Below, in pieces: positions 41,101 through 46,987 of a stretch of 64,000 bases of DNA. Below the pieces are notes generated by a model. That model worked only from the letters and a program-made list of their open reading frames with translations. It was not told the origin of the DNA and made no database searches. This DNA is from Thunnus maccoyii (lineage: Eukaryota > Chordata > Actinopteri > Scombriformes > Scombridae). Each line of letters opens with the position of its first letter. The first letter of the stretch is position 1. The stretch covers positions 4,061,655 through 4,125,654 of the forward strand of contig NC_056544.1 of NCBI RefSeq assembly GCF_910596095.1, written 5' to 3'. Made by a program: the position numbers and the translations under genes.

Positions 41101-44100
41101 TAGAAATTGTATCCAAATACTGATTTTCTCTCAAGTTGAAGCATTTTCAACAGTGCAGATGTGTCTTTGCTTCAATTTGAACCTCCCCAGGCAAATTCAT
41201 GTCTAAAGCCACATTCAGACCAAATCAGGCAGTGAAAACGCCAGTCCTCCCATTCATTTGAATGGGGGTAGTGCAGTTAGGCTGCAGGGGGTTTTGGCTG
41301 CAGCGACCTGGAACGAGAAAGTTGATCCAGAACCAGCTTTTGGAGAAACACAACCCAACGTCACACTTCGGTGGCCAATCACAGCCAGCAATCAGACTGA
41401 TCAGAGGTGCACAACCCTGCCATGAGAGAGTACAAAGACGTTACTAGAAGGAGGGAGGGACATTTCTCTTCGTTCGATAACGTTAAAATAAAGTTAGACT
41501 TTGCCGACGACTTCCCGACTCATTTTAAAAAAAAAAGAGAGAGAGAGCTGAGAGCTCCAGCAAGCGAGAGAGAAAGAGAGAGAGAGCAGCTGTGGTCAAG
41601 TCAGCTACACAGTGAATGAAGAGAGGGAGCGCTGGTTGCAAGAAATCCAGTGAATCAGATCAATAAAACATTATTTCCTGATTGTTTCACAGCAGTTACG
41701 TTCTAGAGCACAAACACGCCCACACCCCCACACAACCCCGCAGCGGTGCACCACAAACGCCCGATTTGGTCTGAATACGGCCTAATTGTGTCTCTACATT
41801 GACTTTGTATGCAATTACACCGCCTCTAAAATTTGCTGATTCGCTGACTTTTGGCAGTGGCAGTTGGTGAAAGAAAGAAAACCCAGCGGGAGGAAACAAC
41901 ATGTTTGTCCTCTTCAGTAAAACCATAAAGGAAACAAATGTAGCCTGAAAGATATCAGGGAGGGAGAGCAAGTAGCTGTATCATCTTTTTGACAGGAATC
42001 AACAGTTTTGTAGGGAAATATCAGCTCTAACAATGCCTCTGAGACTACTCATCATTACTGCAAAATTGCTACCAAGTGGCATCTCATCTGAATTTAACGA
42101 AGTTCACATTGAGAGAAGAGTCGCAGTGGGTGATTTGGGAACTGATTATTGTGGTTATGTGTCATGGCAACTCTGTCAGCTGAGGGGAACACTTTGAGCG
42201 CTATGACAGTCATAATGGATACATGTGAAGTCATTATGATGATTAAATGCAGTCATAATTTTGAGTGTGTTAAACTGTGGTGAGAGTACACAGGTGTGAA
42301 GTGACTTGTTCTTTTTGTGTCTTAAGGTGTACAAGAAGAAGACGGAGACAGCTAAGAAGGAGTATCTGAAACAACTGGCTGCTTACAGGGCCAGTTTGGT
42401 CTCACAGGTAACACACACACACACGCACACACACACACACACACAGGCACATACACACACACACAGATAATTCCAATTATGAGTATGTTACTGGTGTAAC
42501 ATACTCATAATAAACTAGCCAATGTGGAAACCTTTAAACTGATTTCCTCTCCTCTTCTTTCTCCAGAGTTACAATGACCCATGTGAGATGAAGCCCCCCC
42601 ACTCTTCCTCCTCATCTTCCTCCTCCTCTACCTCAATGTACACACCCAAACCTTCAGTGTACGGCGGCCACCCAGGCCAGCACCCTTCCTCCGGTTCACT
42701 CGCCCACCCTCACCCTCTCCCTCCCCCTCAGCACCCAGGCATGTACATGTCATACCCTCACCCATCACACCCCTCCCATGCCTCAAGCCCGGGCCTCGGC
42801 TCCCATCACCTGCCCCCTCCTCACACCCAGATCCACCCCCAGCTCCAGGCTCTGTCCTCCAGAGGGACCGTACCACGGCCCAGTGTCCCCCACCAGGGAG
42901 CTCTGTCTCTTGGCAACGTGGCGGCAGCTTCCACCCCTCCTCTCCAGGTCAGCCCTCCCCTCCACAGCCAGGCACACCTGGGAGGGCTGCACAGTCCACA
43001 CCATCAGCACCAGCAGCTCAGTGGACACTCAATGGGAATGACACACTCGCCTGCCATCACACAGGTCAGTTACACACCGGATCTTAGAACTTTACATTCG
43101 GTTGATTGGGATTATGCATAGGTCTTCATCTGTTTGTTTACTTGTTTGTTCAAAGATAGTATACAACCAACAATGTGTTATTCTATCTTTCCCAGCTGGG
43201 CGCTGTAGTTTTTTTTATCAAACGTTACTCTAACAGGAGGAAATAGTGCATTTGTTGAGGACTATTTTCAGCAGCGGATTAATCCACATGTGGTGTTCTG
43301 TCAGCAGGACAGTGTGTGTGCGACTGAGTCAAAATAAACTACACTGTGTGTGTTCATGGTAATGAAGGAACATGTCACCCAGTGCAACATTGTGGCTCAC
43401 TGATGTGTTTTTAATCGTTTTTGGACAATAATGGAGCTCTATGACACAGAGGAATAGGCTGCATCAGGCTTTGATACACAGAAAATTCACTGTTGGTTTT
43501 GGTGATGTCATGGGCTTTGTTGACAATATGAAACATATAGAATATTCAACATCTTATCCTTTGAATACTACTGCGGGAATTTAAAACTTGCCACCAGATG
43601 TATTTACCACAGTAGTTGTTGAAGATGTTGAAATTGCAGGAGTCCAGCCATCCATGCTCTGCAAAATTAATATAAATAATGTTTTTCAGGCAGAGTAAAC
43701 AGAAAAACAACATTAAAAGCTTCTAATGAAAGAAAAGAGTTTTGTTTGATGTAATGTATAACAGTAGAACACACATTAATTTTACATGTGATTTTTCATA
43801 CATTTAACATAGTGTGATATATATACATATCGCAAATATATTCATATTAATATTGTCCTTAATATTTTTTAATGCCTTTAAGTTTTTATTGATTGCATCA
43901 AAGGTGAAGAACATTTTTTTATCATGTCATCTGCTGTGTCCTGATTTCATACTACATACTAATTGTTTACAGTATACTATATACTGATCTCTACAGTGTT
44001 CTGTTTTTGCAGTTAAAATACAAGAAATCAACTTACTAGTTGTTTTCTAAGATGTTTCTGGAGCTGTCTCATCACCATTTGCAATTTTCTGTTTTCATGT

Positions 44101-45220
44101 TTTTTTGCAGCTGTAAGTAGAGCCTCCATTTCCTTTCTGCATTGCATTATGGGACAGAAGTGTCTATCAGCAACTCACTTTTTGTTTGTACAATACAAAA
44201 AGATGTAAAATTTCTGCATATATTTCACTTATTCATTTATATGTATTATATTTAACATTACTTATAGCACTGTTCTACTATTACGTCATACTACAGTGTG
44301 GAGTCGGGACACAGCTTTTGTTTCATCTGTAGTCTTCAATTTGTGTTTTCCTCTGTAGGTCATCAAACCATTTATTACACACACACACACTCAGTCTTCC
44401 CATCTCCTCGAGGTAACAGCATCTCAGTGATTTAAAAGCTGCACAGAGGTGGACGGAGACAAATGAATTTATCAGCACAGGAAACACAAACACACACACA
44501 CACACATACACACAGTGGAAATGAGACAGAGATGGAGGGAAAGCAGCAGCAGCAGCAGCAGTTCCTTGTGAACATCAGAACAGAACTATATTGAATGAAA
44601 GTGATCTGAATTCAAATAAATTCATGTTCTGTTCATCCGGATGACGTCCATTAAGGTTCTTCTCCTGCCTTCTTTAATAACAAACTGCAGCAGCTGCTTG
44701 TGTTTCAGGGTAGAAAACGGTTGCGAACTTGTTTATTTGAATCATAGAAAAGGAATATCTGGTTAAATTTCTGTCTACTTATCACACACTTAATGCTGTC
44801 AATCAATCAGTCAGCCCCCCTTCCTCTTCCTCTCTCTCTCTCTGTCAGTCTGTTAACAGTCTCTCTATTAAATCAGGAGGAAGATGAGTAGCATTGAAAA
44901 GATTATAAATATGAATTTGTGTTAAGTCCAGTGTGAGATGATATGATGGTTAAAAAATAGATGGGGGAAGGATTGCCACTGAGCCTCGCTTTCCATTTTA
45001 TCCCCCTTTTTATAGTGCACTTTTAAATCCCAGACTCCCATAATCCCCTTTCTCTCTCCTCCATTTTGCATATTTTTAGCAAAAAAAAAAAAAAGAGAGA
45101 AAGAGCAAACAAAAAAAAGAAAAAGTGAAGGAAAAAAAAAGGAGAGGACACAGTGACAGAGCTCCAAACTTTTTTTTTTTCTGAGTGAAGAGTGAGAAAT
45201 GATGGGGGAAGGGAGAGAGA

Positions 45221-45272
<52 letters not shown>

Positions 45273-45465
45273 AAAGAGGCAGATGGGGTCTTTGTGAAGG
45301 AGTGAAGGAGAAGAATTTGCTCAACAATGGATGAATAGGTGAGGTAGAGGAGGAGAGGGGGAGGCGAGGGGGAGAACCCAACCACCTGCTGTCCTCCTCT
45401 TTCACTCACAACACTCAGATTAACTTCCCTTTCAGCCTCACTCGCTCTCTCTGTCTCTCTCTCTG

Positions 45466-45533
<68 letters not shown>

Positions 45534-46987
45534 CCTCCCTCTCTCTCTCTCCCTCACACACACACACACACACACACTCCTGCACCTTGTCACTGCATTC
45601 GCTCATTTTCCACTCTTTCCATCTCTCCTCAAGTATCTTACAGTTGGAGCTCCTGCTCACCTCCTTTTCCCTTTCCTCCTCCTCCTCCTCCTCCTCCTCT
45701 TGCACCTCTCTTACCTTTTCATCTTCACTCTCCTCCCGCCCTCCTCCTCCTCCTCCTCCTCCCTCCTGGCAGATGATAAAATCAGCGACACACTCAAAAC
45801 TATGTAATTACTGCTGATGAACCTGCGACTGATCTCTGTCTGCATTTCACTTTAGTTGCTTTCATCATTTCATTCATATCCCTGTTAATCAGAAACCATT
45901 TTCCACAGAAGTGCCAAAGGTTGGTTTGTAAAAAAAAAAAAACCCATCATCTGTCTATAGACTGATGCAAGCTGAAGGGGGAAGTAAACAAGCCGCCATC
46001 ACTGCTTTGGCATCTCACATTTAAATCTGTTCAATAATGTAATGAAATGTATGTAAAAGACTTCACTTTTAAACCAACAAGAAATATGCTCAGGAGATCC
46101 TGCCGAAGCTCTTATATGTTGAACATCTGGGCTGTTTTCTGCTGCTTCAAATTTTTACCATCTTCAACTTTGAAAACAAAAACAAAAAAGAAATTAAAAT
46201 CTACCAAATTCCATTAAATTAATTTCACTTTGCTGCCAGAAACATCCATTTTACAAGGACACACAAAGGCATCTGTAATAGCGTTGCTCATGCGGTATCT
46301 CACTCAACTGTGTAACAGCAACTGGAATATTATTGCTCTGGATGTTCACAGCTCATGTTAACAGCTGCGTATGTAGATTTCTCTCCCTCCAGCTAAATTG
46401 TAATGAAGAATTTATTAATAAGACACTTTTTATTCACTAACTTTTTTTTATTTTTTTATTCCAGGGCTACCCTCTCTCCCTCCAGTCTGACTACCAGCCA
46501 ATAGGAGGAGGTATGATTAATAGCGGAGCGGTGATGTCATCATCAGTGGACTACCACCAGATGGGGCGACACACGTCCAACCACCACCCTTCTCTGGACT
46601 GGAGCACTGATTACCATGGCAACGGGTAGGTATCAGGGTTTGACTGTGACTGGTTTTTGATGGCTAGCTGGACTGTAACTTTAAATATTTGCTTTTTTTG
46701 AAATTTGAAATGTCCATACCAAATTTTCAAGTCCCCCAGAATTTTCTTTCCGTTTCTGCCCAGGACACTACTAATAAACAAAACACATTTTTACATGTTA
46801 TCATTCTTTTATCTTGGCTTTCTAACATTTAAATCTAATAAAAACAATGTCTGTTGTCGCTTGACAAAGCAACACAGTCAGATGTTGGACAATGGTGTGT
46901 TTGTGTGTTTTACTGACTTTATTGTCTCTGTTTCCTCTCTCCTCCTTCAGAGGTCTTCAGAGAGACAAACCTCTGTTCCTGAGCTAA
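1827..46987 (+). CDS. tox: tox: TOX-family HMG-box chromatin factor, nine coding exons
   Basis: Coding exons are 1827-1931, 17618-17683, 29295-29579, 37868-38113, 40413-40649, 42327-42407, 42567-43064, 46465-46625 and 46951-46987. Every intron is GT-AG and the joined frame is open for 571 residues plus TAA. The protein shows the MDV...YPPPP start, the [11 protein letters not shown] motif (residues 67-77), the TINQSQL and [19 protein letters not shown] blocks, a lysine-rich nuclear signal (about 250-261), one HMG box (about 267-337) and the [12 protein letters not shown] tail. This order is that of vertebrate TOX; the [10 protein letters not shown] and QRDK tail fit TOX better than TOX2, TOX3 or TOX4. 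Mammalian TOX is a nuclear DNA-bending factor that acts in T-cell development and exhaustion and in neural progenitors; function here is by homology. The ATG at 1827 has a strong context (G at -3, G at +4). Exons 2-7 are each a multiple of three, so each could be skipped without a frameshift. Alternative: a fish-specific duplicate of tox. Confidence 0.93.
2293..2339 (+). repeat. (TACA)n microsatellite
   Basis: Tandem tetranucleotide tacatacatac with one G interruption near the left end. Confidence 0.95.
4132..4477 (+). repeat. Compound (GA)n purine tract
   Basis: Several GA arrays (about 4132-4194, 4221-4240, 4271-4311, 4427-4447, 4459-4475) separated by short spacers containing the repeated motif gttgggggtaggga; purine bias continues to about 4620. 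Spurious open frames on both strands come from this repeat. Confidence 0.93.
5945..5960 (+). repeat. Poly(T) run
   Basis: Sixteen consecutive T. It could be the reverse-strand tail of a retroposon, but no body was recognised. Confidence 0.8.
6280..6620 (+). repeat. Purine-rich low-complexity stretch
   Basis: Strong A/G bias with repeated GAGA blocks (for example 6324-6332, 6361-6376, 6431-6455). No coding content. Confidence 0.7.
6960..7065 (-). repeat. SINE-like dispersed repeat fragment with tRNA-type B box
   Basis: On the minus strand the stretch includes GGTTCGATTCC (about 7017-7028), an exact RNA polymerase III B-box, followed by CATGTCATACCCC and a CTCTCT-rich end. Related fragments lie near 27165-27290 and 38700-38790. 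No intact A box was seen, so it looks inactive. Confidence 0.5.
7669..8352. mobile_element. 684-bp non-autonomous TIR element (MITE-like)
   Basis: The ends are inverted repeats of 28 bp, 7669-7696 and 8325-8352, identical at 25 positions and sharing CATAGAC and TATAAAGATGGATGACA. No transposase is encoded. The inside is non-coding and includes ccaccagggggcgatc near 8276. The family is common in percomorph fish by my recollection; superfamily is not assigned because no clear target duplication was seen. Confidence 0.85.
8918..8943 (+). repeat. Poly(C) homopolymer of 26 bases
   Basis: Uninterrupted C run; G-rich on the other strand. Exact length is likely polymorphic or sensitive to sequencing error. 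Confidence 0.95.
9194..9270 (+). repeat. (TG)n microsatellite
   Basis: About 38 dinucleotide units with a single C interruption at 9240. Confidence 0.97.
11911..11965 (+). repeat. Imperfect (CA)n microsatellite
   Basis: CA array with CG and TA variants (cacacatatacgcacgcac). A 12-base G run follows at 12027-12038. Confidence 0.9.
12654..12965 (+). mobile_element. Dispersed non-autonomous element, 'ggctgcaa...gattaat' family
   Basis: Begins aggctgcaagtaacaatta, contains the family marks ctgccagaaaatag, caaccaacagtccaaat, cattcagtttactatcag and tttctgacttttttcttta, and ends with gattaatagattgtcag. This layout is widespread in spiny-rayed fish. Further copies in this window: 13694-14162, 19225-19305, 19607-19660, 20320-20600 and 55935-56105. 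Confidence 0.6.
13694..14162 (+). mobile_element. Second copy of the 'gctgcaa...gattaat' family, with inverted ends
   Basis: Starts agagctgcaacgatcagtcg and ends tcatcatttcagctcta, so both ends read TAGAGCTG inward. The middle diverges from the copy at 12654, which suggests a longer or rearranged member. Non-coding. Confidence 0.5.
14579..14828 (+). repeat. TG-flanked dispersed element A
   Basis: A (TG)n array at 14579-14602, a core of about 170 bp, then (TG)n at 14775-14828. The core has gttaagagttagggtagggc then gaatgtaagtctatgtaatg. The copy at 17717-18074 has the same order, so core and flanking microsatellites form one unit. Confidence 0.75.
14930..14959 (+). repeat. (TG)n microsatellite
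   Basis: About 15 TG units with one TT interruption. Confidence 0.93.
16089..16596 (+). mobile_element. 3' end of an L2/CR1-like LINE, with pol C-terminus
   Basis: An open frame ending at 16376 has the typical C-terminal end of LINE reverse transcriptase proteins: [30 protein letters not shown] and FNQFKSLL, then a stop. About 220 bp of untranslated tail follow, with ttgtaaaagagagcttgctc and ending in tttaaataaaggtt, the usual 3' end of fish L2-type LINEs. The element is 5' truncated: no reverse transcriptase core or endonuclease is present. A dead copy. Confidence 0.75.
16734..16987. mobile_element. 254-bp hAT-type non-autonomous element
   Basis: Left end CACTGGTTCTCAAA, right end the inverse, TTTGAGAACAGCTG. 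It is flanked by 8-bp target duplications ttctagag (16726-16733) and ctctagag (16988-16995), identical at 7 of 8 positions. TIR sequence and 8-bp duplication with a TCTAGA core are hAT hallmarks. No transposase inside. Confidence 0.85.
17236..17294 (+). mobile_element. Second LINE (L2-like) 3' tail fragment
   Basis: A short stretch with ctcactagtaaaagagatac, ctggttaaataaaagtt and aaataaag, the 3' terminus of fish L2-type LINEs. Only the tail survives. Confidence 0.6.
17618..17683 (+). CDS. tox: tox coding exon 2
   Basis: Encodes residues 36-57 ([17 protein letters not shown] to ASTNQ) in 66 nt. Acceptor is tctccag|TTG, donor CAG|gttagt. It matches the short FDGENMYMSM-type exon of TOX. A long TG tract begins about 34 nt after the donor. 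Confidence 0.88.
17717..18074 (+). repeat. TG-flanked dispersed element B
   Basis: (TG)n with TGCG variants at 17717-17820, a core of about 200 bp, then (TG)n at 18020-18074. The core reads ttgggaccttttctggtat, tcctcatggggaccaaagcc, four TTAGGG-like units (17930-17960), and tgaatggaagtcaatgtaat. It is related to element A. Teleost genomes have many such units. Confidence 0.8.
18347..18383 (+). repeat. (CA)n microsatellite
   Basis: CA array interrupted by two CAAA steps. Confidence 0.9.
19225..20600. repeat. Cluster of 'gctgcaa...gattaat' family fragments
   Basis: Three fragments: 19225-19305 (tagattaatcgagaaaataa ... gttgcagccc, so reverse orientation), 19607-19660 (gggctgcaagtagtgataat) and 20320-20600 (gtgaaaaatgttcatcacaa, accaacagtccaatt, attgagaaaataatgagcaa). 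The DNA between them is unclassified. Confidence 0.5.
20993..21954. mobile_element. 962-bp hAT-type non-autonomous element
   Basis: Left end CAGTGATTCATAAAGTGGG, right end TTTGGGAACCACTG, flanked by 8-bp duplications ctctagag (20985-20992) and gtctagag (21955-21962), 7 of 8 identical. The right part includes ggtggctcagggtgccatgg and ggccgccgcgg. No open frame of transposase size, so non-autonomous. The target matches that of the smaller hAT element at 16734. Confidence 0.8.
22655..22810 (+). repeat. Possible SINE/LINE tail fragment
   Basis: Contains aacaaggcactgaacta and cgactgctcctaagctg, resembling the 'gcaaggcacttaaccc...actgctcc' motif common in fish retroposons, and ends in an A-rich stretch after aataaaattg. 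Weak. Confidence 0.3.
22905..23110 (+). repeat. Dispersed 'gctaacatgctaa' repeat, plus orientation
   Basis: Has cgctaacatgctaatgtta, gttcaccatcagtttagc, ttagcatgttaacatttgct and tttttgacctgatgatg. A related copy lies in reverse orientation at 48955-49245. Common in teleost introns; superfamily not assigned. Confidence 0.6.
23236..23500 (+). repeat. Two abutting fish dispersed repeats
   Basis: First, about 23236-23330: agctgtgtccccctgtcttt, atgctaagctaatctaac, ggctcccgcttaatattta, gagagtgatataagcc. Second, about 23338-23500: cacagcagacattttgactt, gtcgtggcaggaaaagcac, gaatctgataacattaac. I recall both as widespread in percomorph fish. Confidence 0.5.
24093..24142 (+). repeat. (CT)n microsatellite with CTAT variants
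   Basis: Pyrimidine dinucleotide array, tctctctctctatctatct then pure CT. Confidence 0.93.
24362..24390 (+). repeat. (CA)n microsatellite
   Basis: Fourteen CA units. Confidence 0.95.
25843..25945 (+). repeat. (GA)n and (GGGA)n purine tract
   Basis: Pure GA array at 25843-25868 and gagggagggagggagg near 25918. The phrase taatttatgcagaact/gagct occurs on both sides (about 25876 and 25969). Confidence 0.85.
26755..27050 (+). repeat. Dispersed repeat, copy 1 of a pair with 43200-43500
   Basis: Shares long collinear blocks with 43200-43500: ggactattttcagc, cagcaggacagtgtgtgt, gactgagtcaaaataaacta, ggaacatgtcac, gatgtgtttttaat and tatgacacagaggaata. Both copies are in the same orientation, in introns 2 and 7. 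Non-coding. Confidence 0.8.
27165..27290 (+). repeat. SINE-like fragment related to 6960-7065
   Basis: ttggcattttgctgtatagt, gagagaaagaggggatgaca and gattcaaaccgagaatatt follow the same order as the B-box repeat at 6960 but are more decayed. Confidence 0.35.
28302..29073. mobile_element. 772-bp foldback element with about 230-bp inverted arms
   Basis: The left arm (28302 to about 28530) and the inverse of the right arm (about 28845-29073) match over most of their length. Shared blocks include ggaccctattttcccatcat, aaattgcgcccatcaaag (one difference), taaaagtgcttgttt and caggctcagatt. The centre of about 320 bp is unique and non-coding. The outer ends read TTAAAGGG and CTAAAGGG. Long arms and no transposase make this a MITE or foldback element; superfamily unassigned. 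Confidence 0.87.
29295..29579 (+). CDS. tox: tox coding exon 3
   Basis: Encodes residues 58-152. It opens [20 protein letters not shown], the most diagnostic stretch of the TOX N-terminal region, then a proline- and histidine-rich stretch and [16 protein letters not shown], which corresponds to the MDLPEI block of mammalian TOX. Acceptor tgttcag|TCA, donor GTG|gtgagt. The middle of the exon is less like mammalian TOX. Confidence 0.93.
30542..30573 (+). repeat. (CA)n microsatellite
   Basis: About 16 CA units, flanked by ctacacac on the right. Confidence 0.95.
32457..32494 (+). repeat. (TG)n microsatellite with TATG variants
   Basis: tgtgtatgtgtgtatgtgtg followed by pure TG. Confidence 0.92.
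36480..36760 (+). repeat. Possible dispersed repeat fragment ending '...gcggctttaaa'
   Basis: Contains ggtgctgggcgagtagtg and agctttttt.gctt, and ends ttagtgcggctttaaataag, like the right ends of the family at 51270, 60480 and 62569. Weak assignment. Confidence 0.35.
37868..38113 (+). CDS. tox: tox coding exon 4
   Basis: Encodes residues 153-234, including [13 protein letters not shown] and [18 protein letters not shown], both conserved in TOX proteins, and an acidic end ([10 protein letters not shown]). Acceptor ttgcacag|ATG, donor AGG|gtaaaa. A CA microsatellite starts within the first ten bases of the following intron. Confidence 0.93.
38115..38147 (+). repeat. (CA)n microsatellite at the tox exon 4 donor
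   Basis: Starts at about +7 of intron 4 (gtaaaacacacac). CA-rich RNA is a known binding target of hnRNP L. Confidence 0.95.
38657..38790 (+). repeat. (TTTA)n array and SINE-like fragment
   Basis: TTTA units at 38657-38709, then gcctttatcagacagtg, gcagacaggaaagtgacatg, matching the polymerase III-type repeat at 6960 in order. Confidence 0.5.
40413..40649 (+). CDS. tox: tox coding exon 5: nuclear signal and first part of HMG box
   Basis: Encodes residues 235-313. GEKRPA is followed by the basic run [17 protein letters not shown] and the start of the HMG box, [14 protein letters not shown] to GEEQKQ. Donor CAG|gtagat. The acceptor is a tandem tagCAG|AGC, so exon start may be 40413 or 40416, adding or dropping one Gln; 40413 is used here. 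Two box positions differ from mammalian TOX: QANIKAQ in place of QAAIKGQ. Confidence 0.95.
40650..42326 (+). other. tox: tox intron 5
   Basis: 1.7 kb. Contains the TIR element at 41204-41785. The flanks 40650-41200 and 41790-42326 show nothing I can name. Confidence 0.7.
41204..41785. mobile_element. 582-bp TIR element in tox intron 5
   Basis: Left end TAAAGCCACATTCAGACCAA; the right end inverted reads TTAGGCCGTATTCAGACCAA, both continuing ATC(A/G)GGC. Inside are short GA arrays (about 41534-41585) and no open frame of transposase size. The 'attcagaccaaat' end is familiar from fish non-autonomous elements. Confidence 0.8.
42327..42407 (+). CDS. tox: tox coding exon 6: end of HMG box
   Basis: Encodes residues 314-340, [20 protein letters not shown] then RASLVSQ, the third helix of the HMG box. 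It is nearly identical to mammalian TOX. Acceptor cttaag|GTG, donor CAG|gtaaca, with a CA tract directly behind the donor. Confidence 0.95.
42410..42465 (+). repeat. (CA)n microsatellite at the tox exon 6 donor
   Basis: CA array with CG and GG interruptions, starting at about +4 of the 159-nt intron 6. Confidence 0.93.
42476..42511 (+). other. Perfect 16-bp hairpin in tox intron 6
   Basis: ATTATGAGTATGTTAC (42476-42491), loop TGGT, then the exact reverse complement (42496-42511). It lies between the CA array and the acceptor of exon 7 at 42566. It may be a foldable RNA structure or the remnant of a very small palindromic insertion. Confidence 0.95.
42567..43064 (+). CDS. tox: tox coding exon 7: low-complexity transactivation region
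   Basis: Encodes residues 341-506. It starts [12 protein letters not shown], has a run of nine serines, and is then rich in Pro, His, Ser, Gly and Gln. The segment [14 protein letters not shown] matches the PPPPLQISPPLHQH block of mammalian TOX. Acceptor ctccag|AGT, donor CAG|gtcagt. Most of the length gain over mammalian TOX is here. Confidence 0.9.
43200..43500 (+). repeat. Dispersed repeat, copy 2 of a pair with 26755-27050
   Basis: Same order of blocks as copy 1. Here the block ggttttggtgatgtcatggg then gctttgttgacaatatg follows the body; a similar block (ggttttggtctttttgtggg) precedes copy 1 at about 26575, so one copy is rearranged. Confidence 0.8.
44376..44561 (+). repeat. CA arrays and a (CAG)6 run
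   Basis: CA arrays at about 44376-44390 and 44488-44514, and six CAG units at 44544-44561. Confidence 0.85.
45212..45270 (+). repeat. (GA)n array, left arm of a GA/CT inverted pair
   Basis: Nearly pure GA. A CT array of comparable length starts about 170 bp to the right, so the two can pair as an inverted repeat. Confidence 0.95.
45443..45578 (+). repeat. (CT)n array followed by (CA)n
   Basis: CT array with CTGT variants at 45443-45550 and a CA array at 45555-45577. It is the pyrimidine partner of the GA array at 45212-45270. Confidence 0.95.
45675..45766 (+). repeat. Two (CTC)n trinucleotide arrays
   Basis: Arrays at 45675-45700 and 45740-45766. Apparent poly-Ser, poly-Pro or poly-Glu frames here come from the repeat. 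Confidence 0.9.
46465..46625 (+). CDS. tox: tox coding exon 8
   Basis: Encodes residues 507-559 plus two bases of the next codon. [16 protein letters not shown] to [12 protein letters not shown] corresponds to the GFTLQPDYQTI...VDWNNDY end of mammalian TOX. Acceptor attccag|GGC, donor CGG|gtaggt. Reading on past the donor meets TAG at once, so splicing is required. Confidence 0.92.
46951..46987 (+). CDS. tox: tox coding exon 9, with stop codon
   Basis: A 37-nt coding end after acceptor ccttcag|AGG. Joined to the two bases from exon 8 it reads [12 protein letters not shown] then TAA, matching the GGMQRDKALYLT terminus of mammalian TOX. The match fixes both phase and last exon. Confidence 0.92.

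Larger units (their letters stand above)
43065..46464 (+). other. tox: tox intron 7
   Basis: 3.4 kb. Holds copy 2 of the 26755 repeat, a CAG6 array and a long GA/CT/CTC compound tract. The stretches 43500-44370 and 45780-46440 show nothing I can name. Confidence 0.75.

Noticed and set aside
42628..43041. Other open frames over tox exon 7
   Set aside because: The GC-rich exon lacks stops in several frames. Only the frame that joins exons 6 and 8 gives TOX-like blocks.
44544..44561. CAG repeat as a coding polyglutamine
   Set aside because: Six units within tox intron 7, with no exon context.
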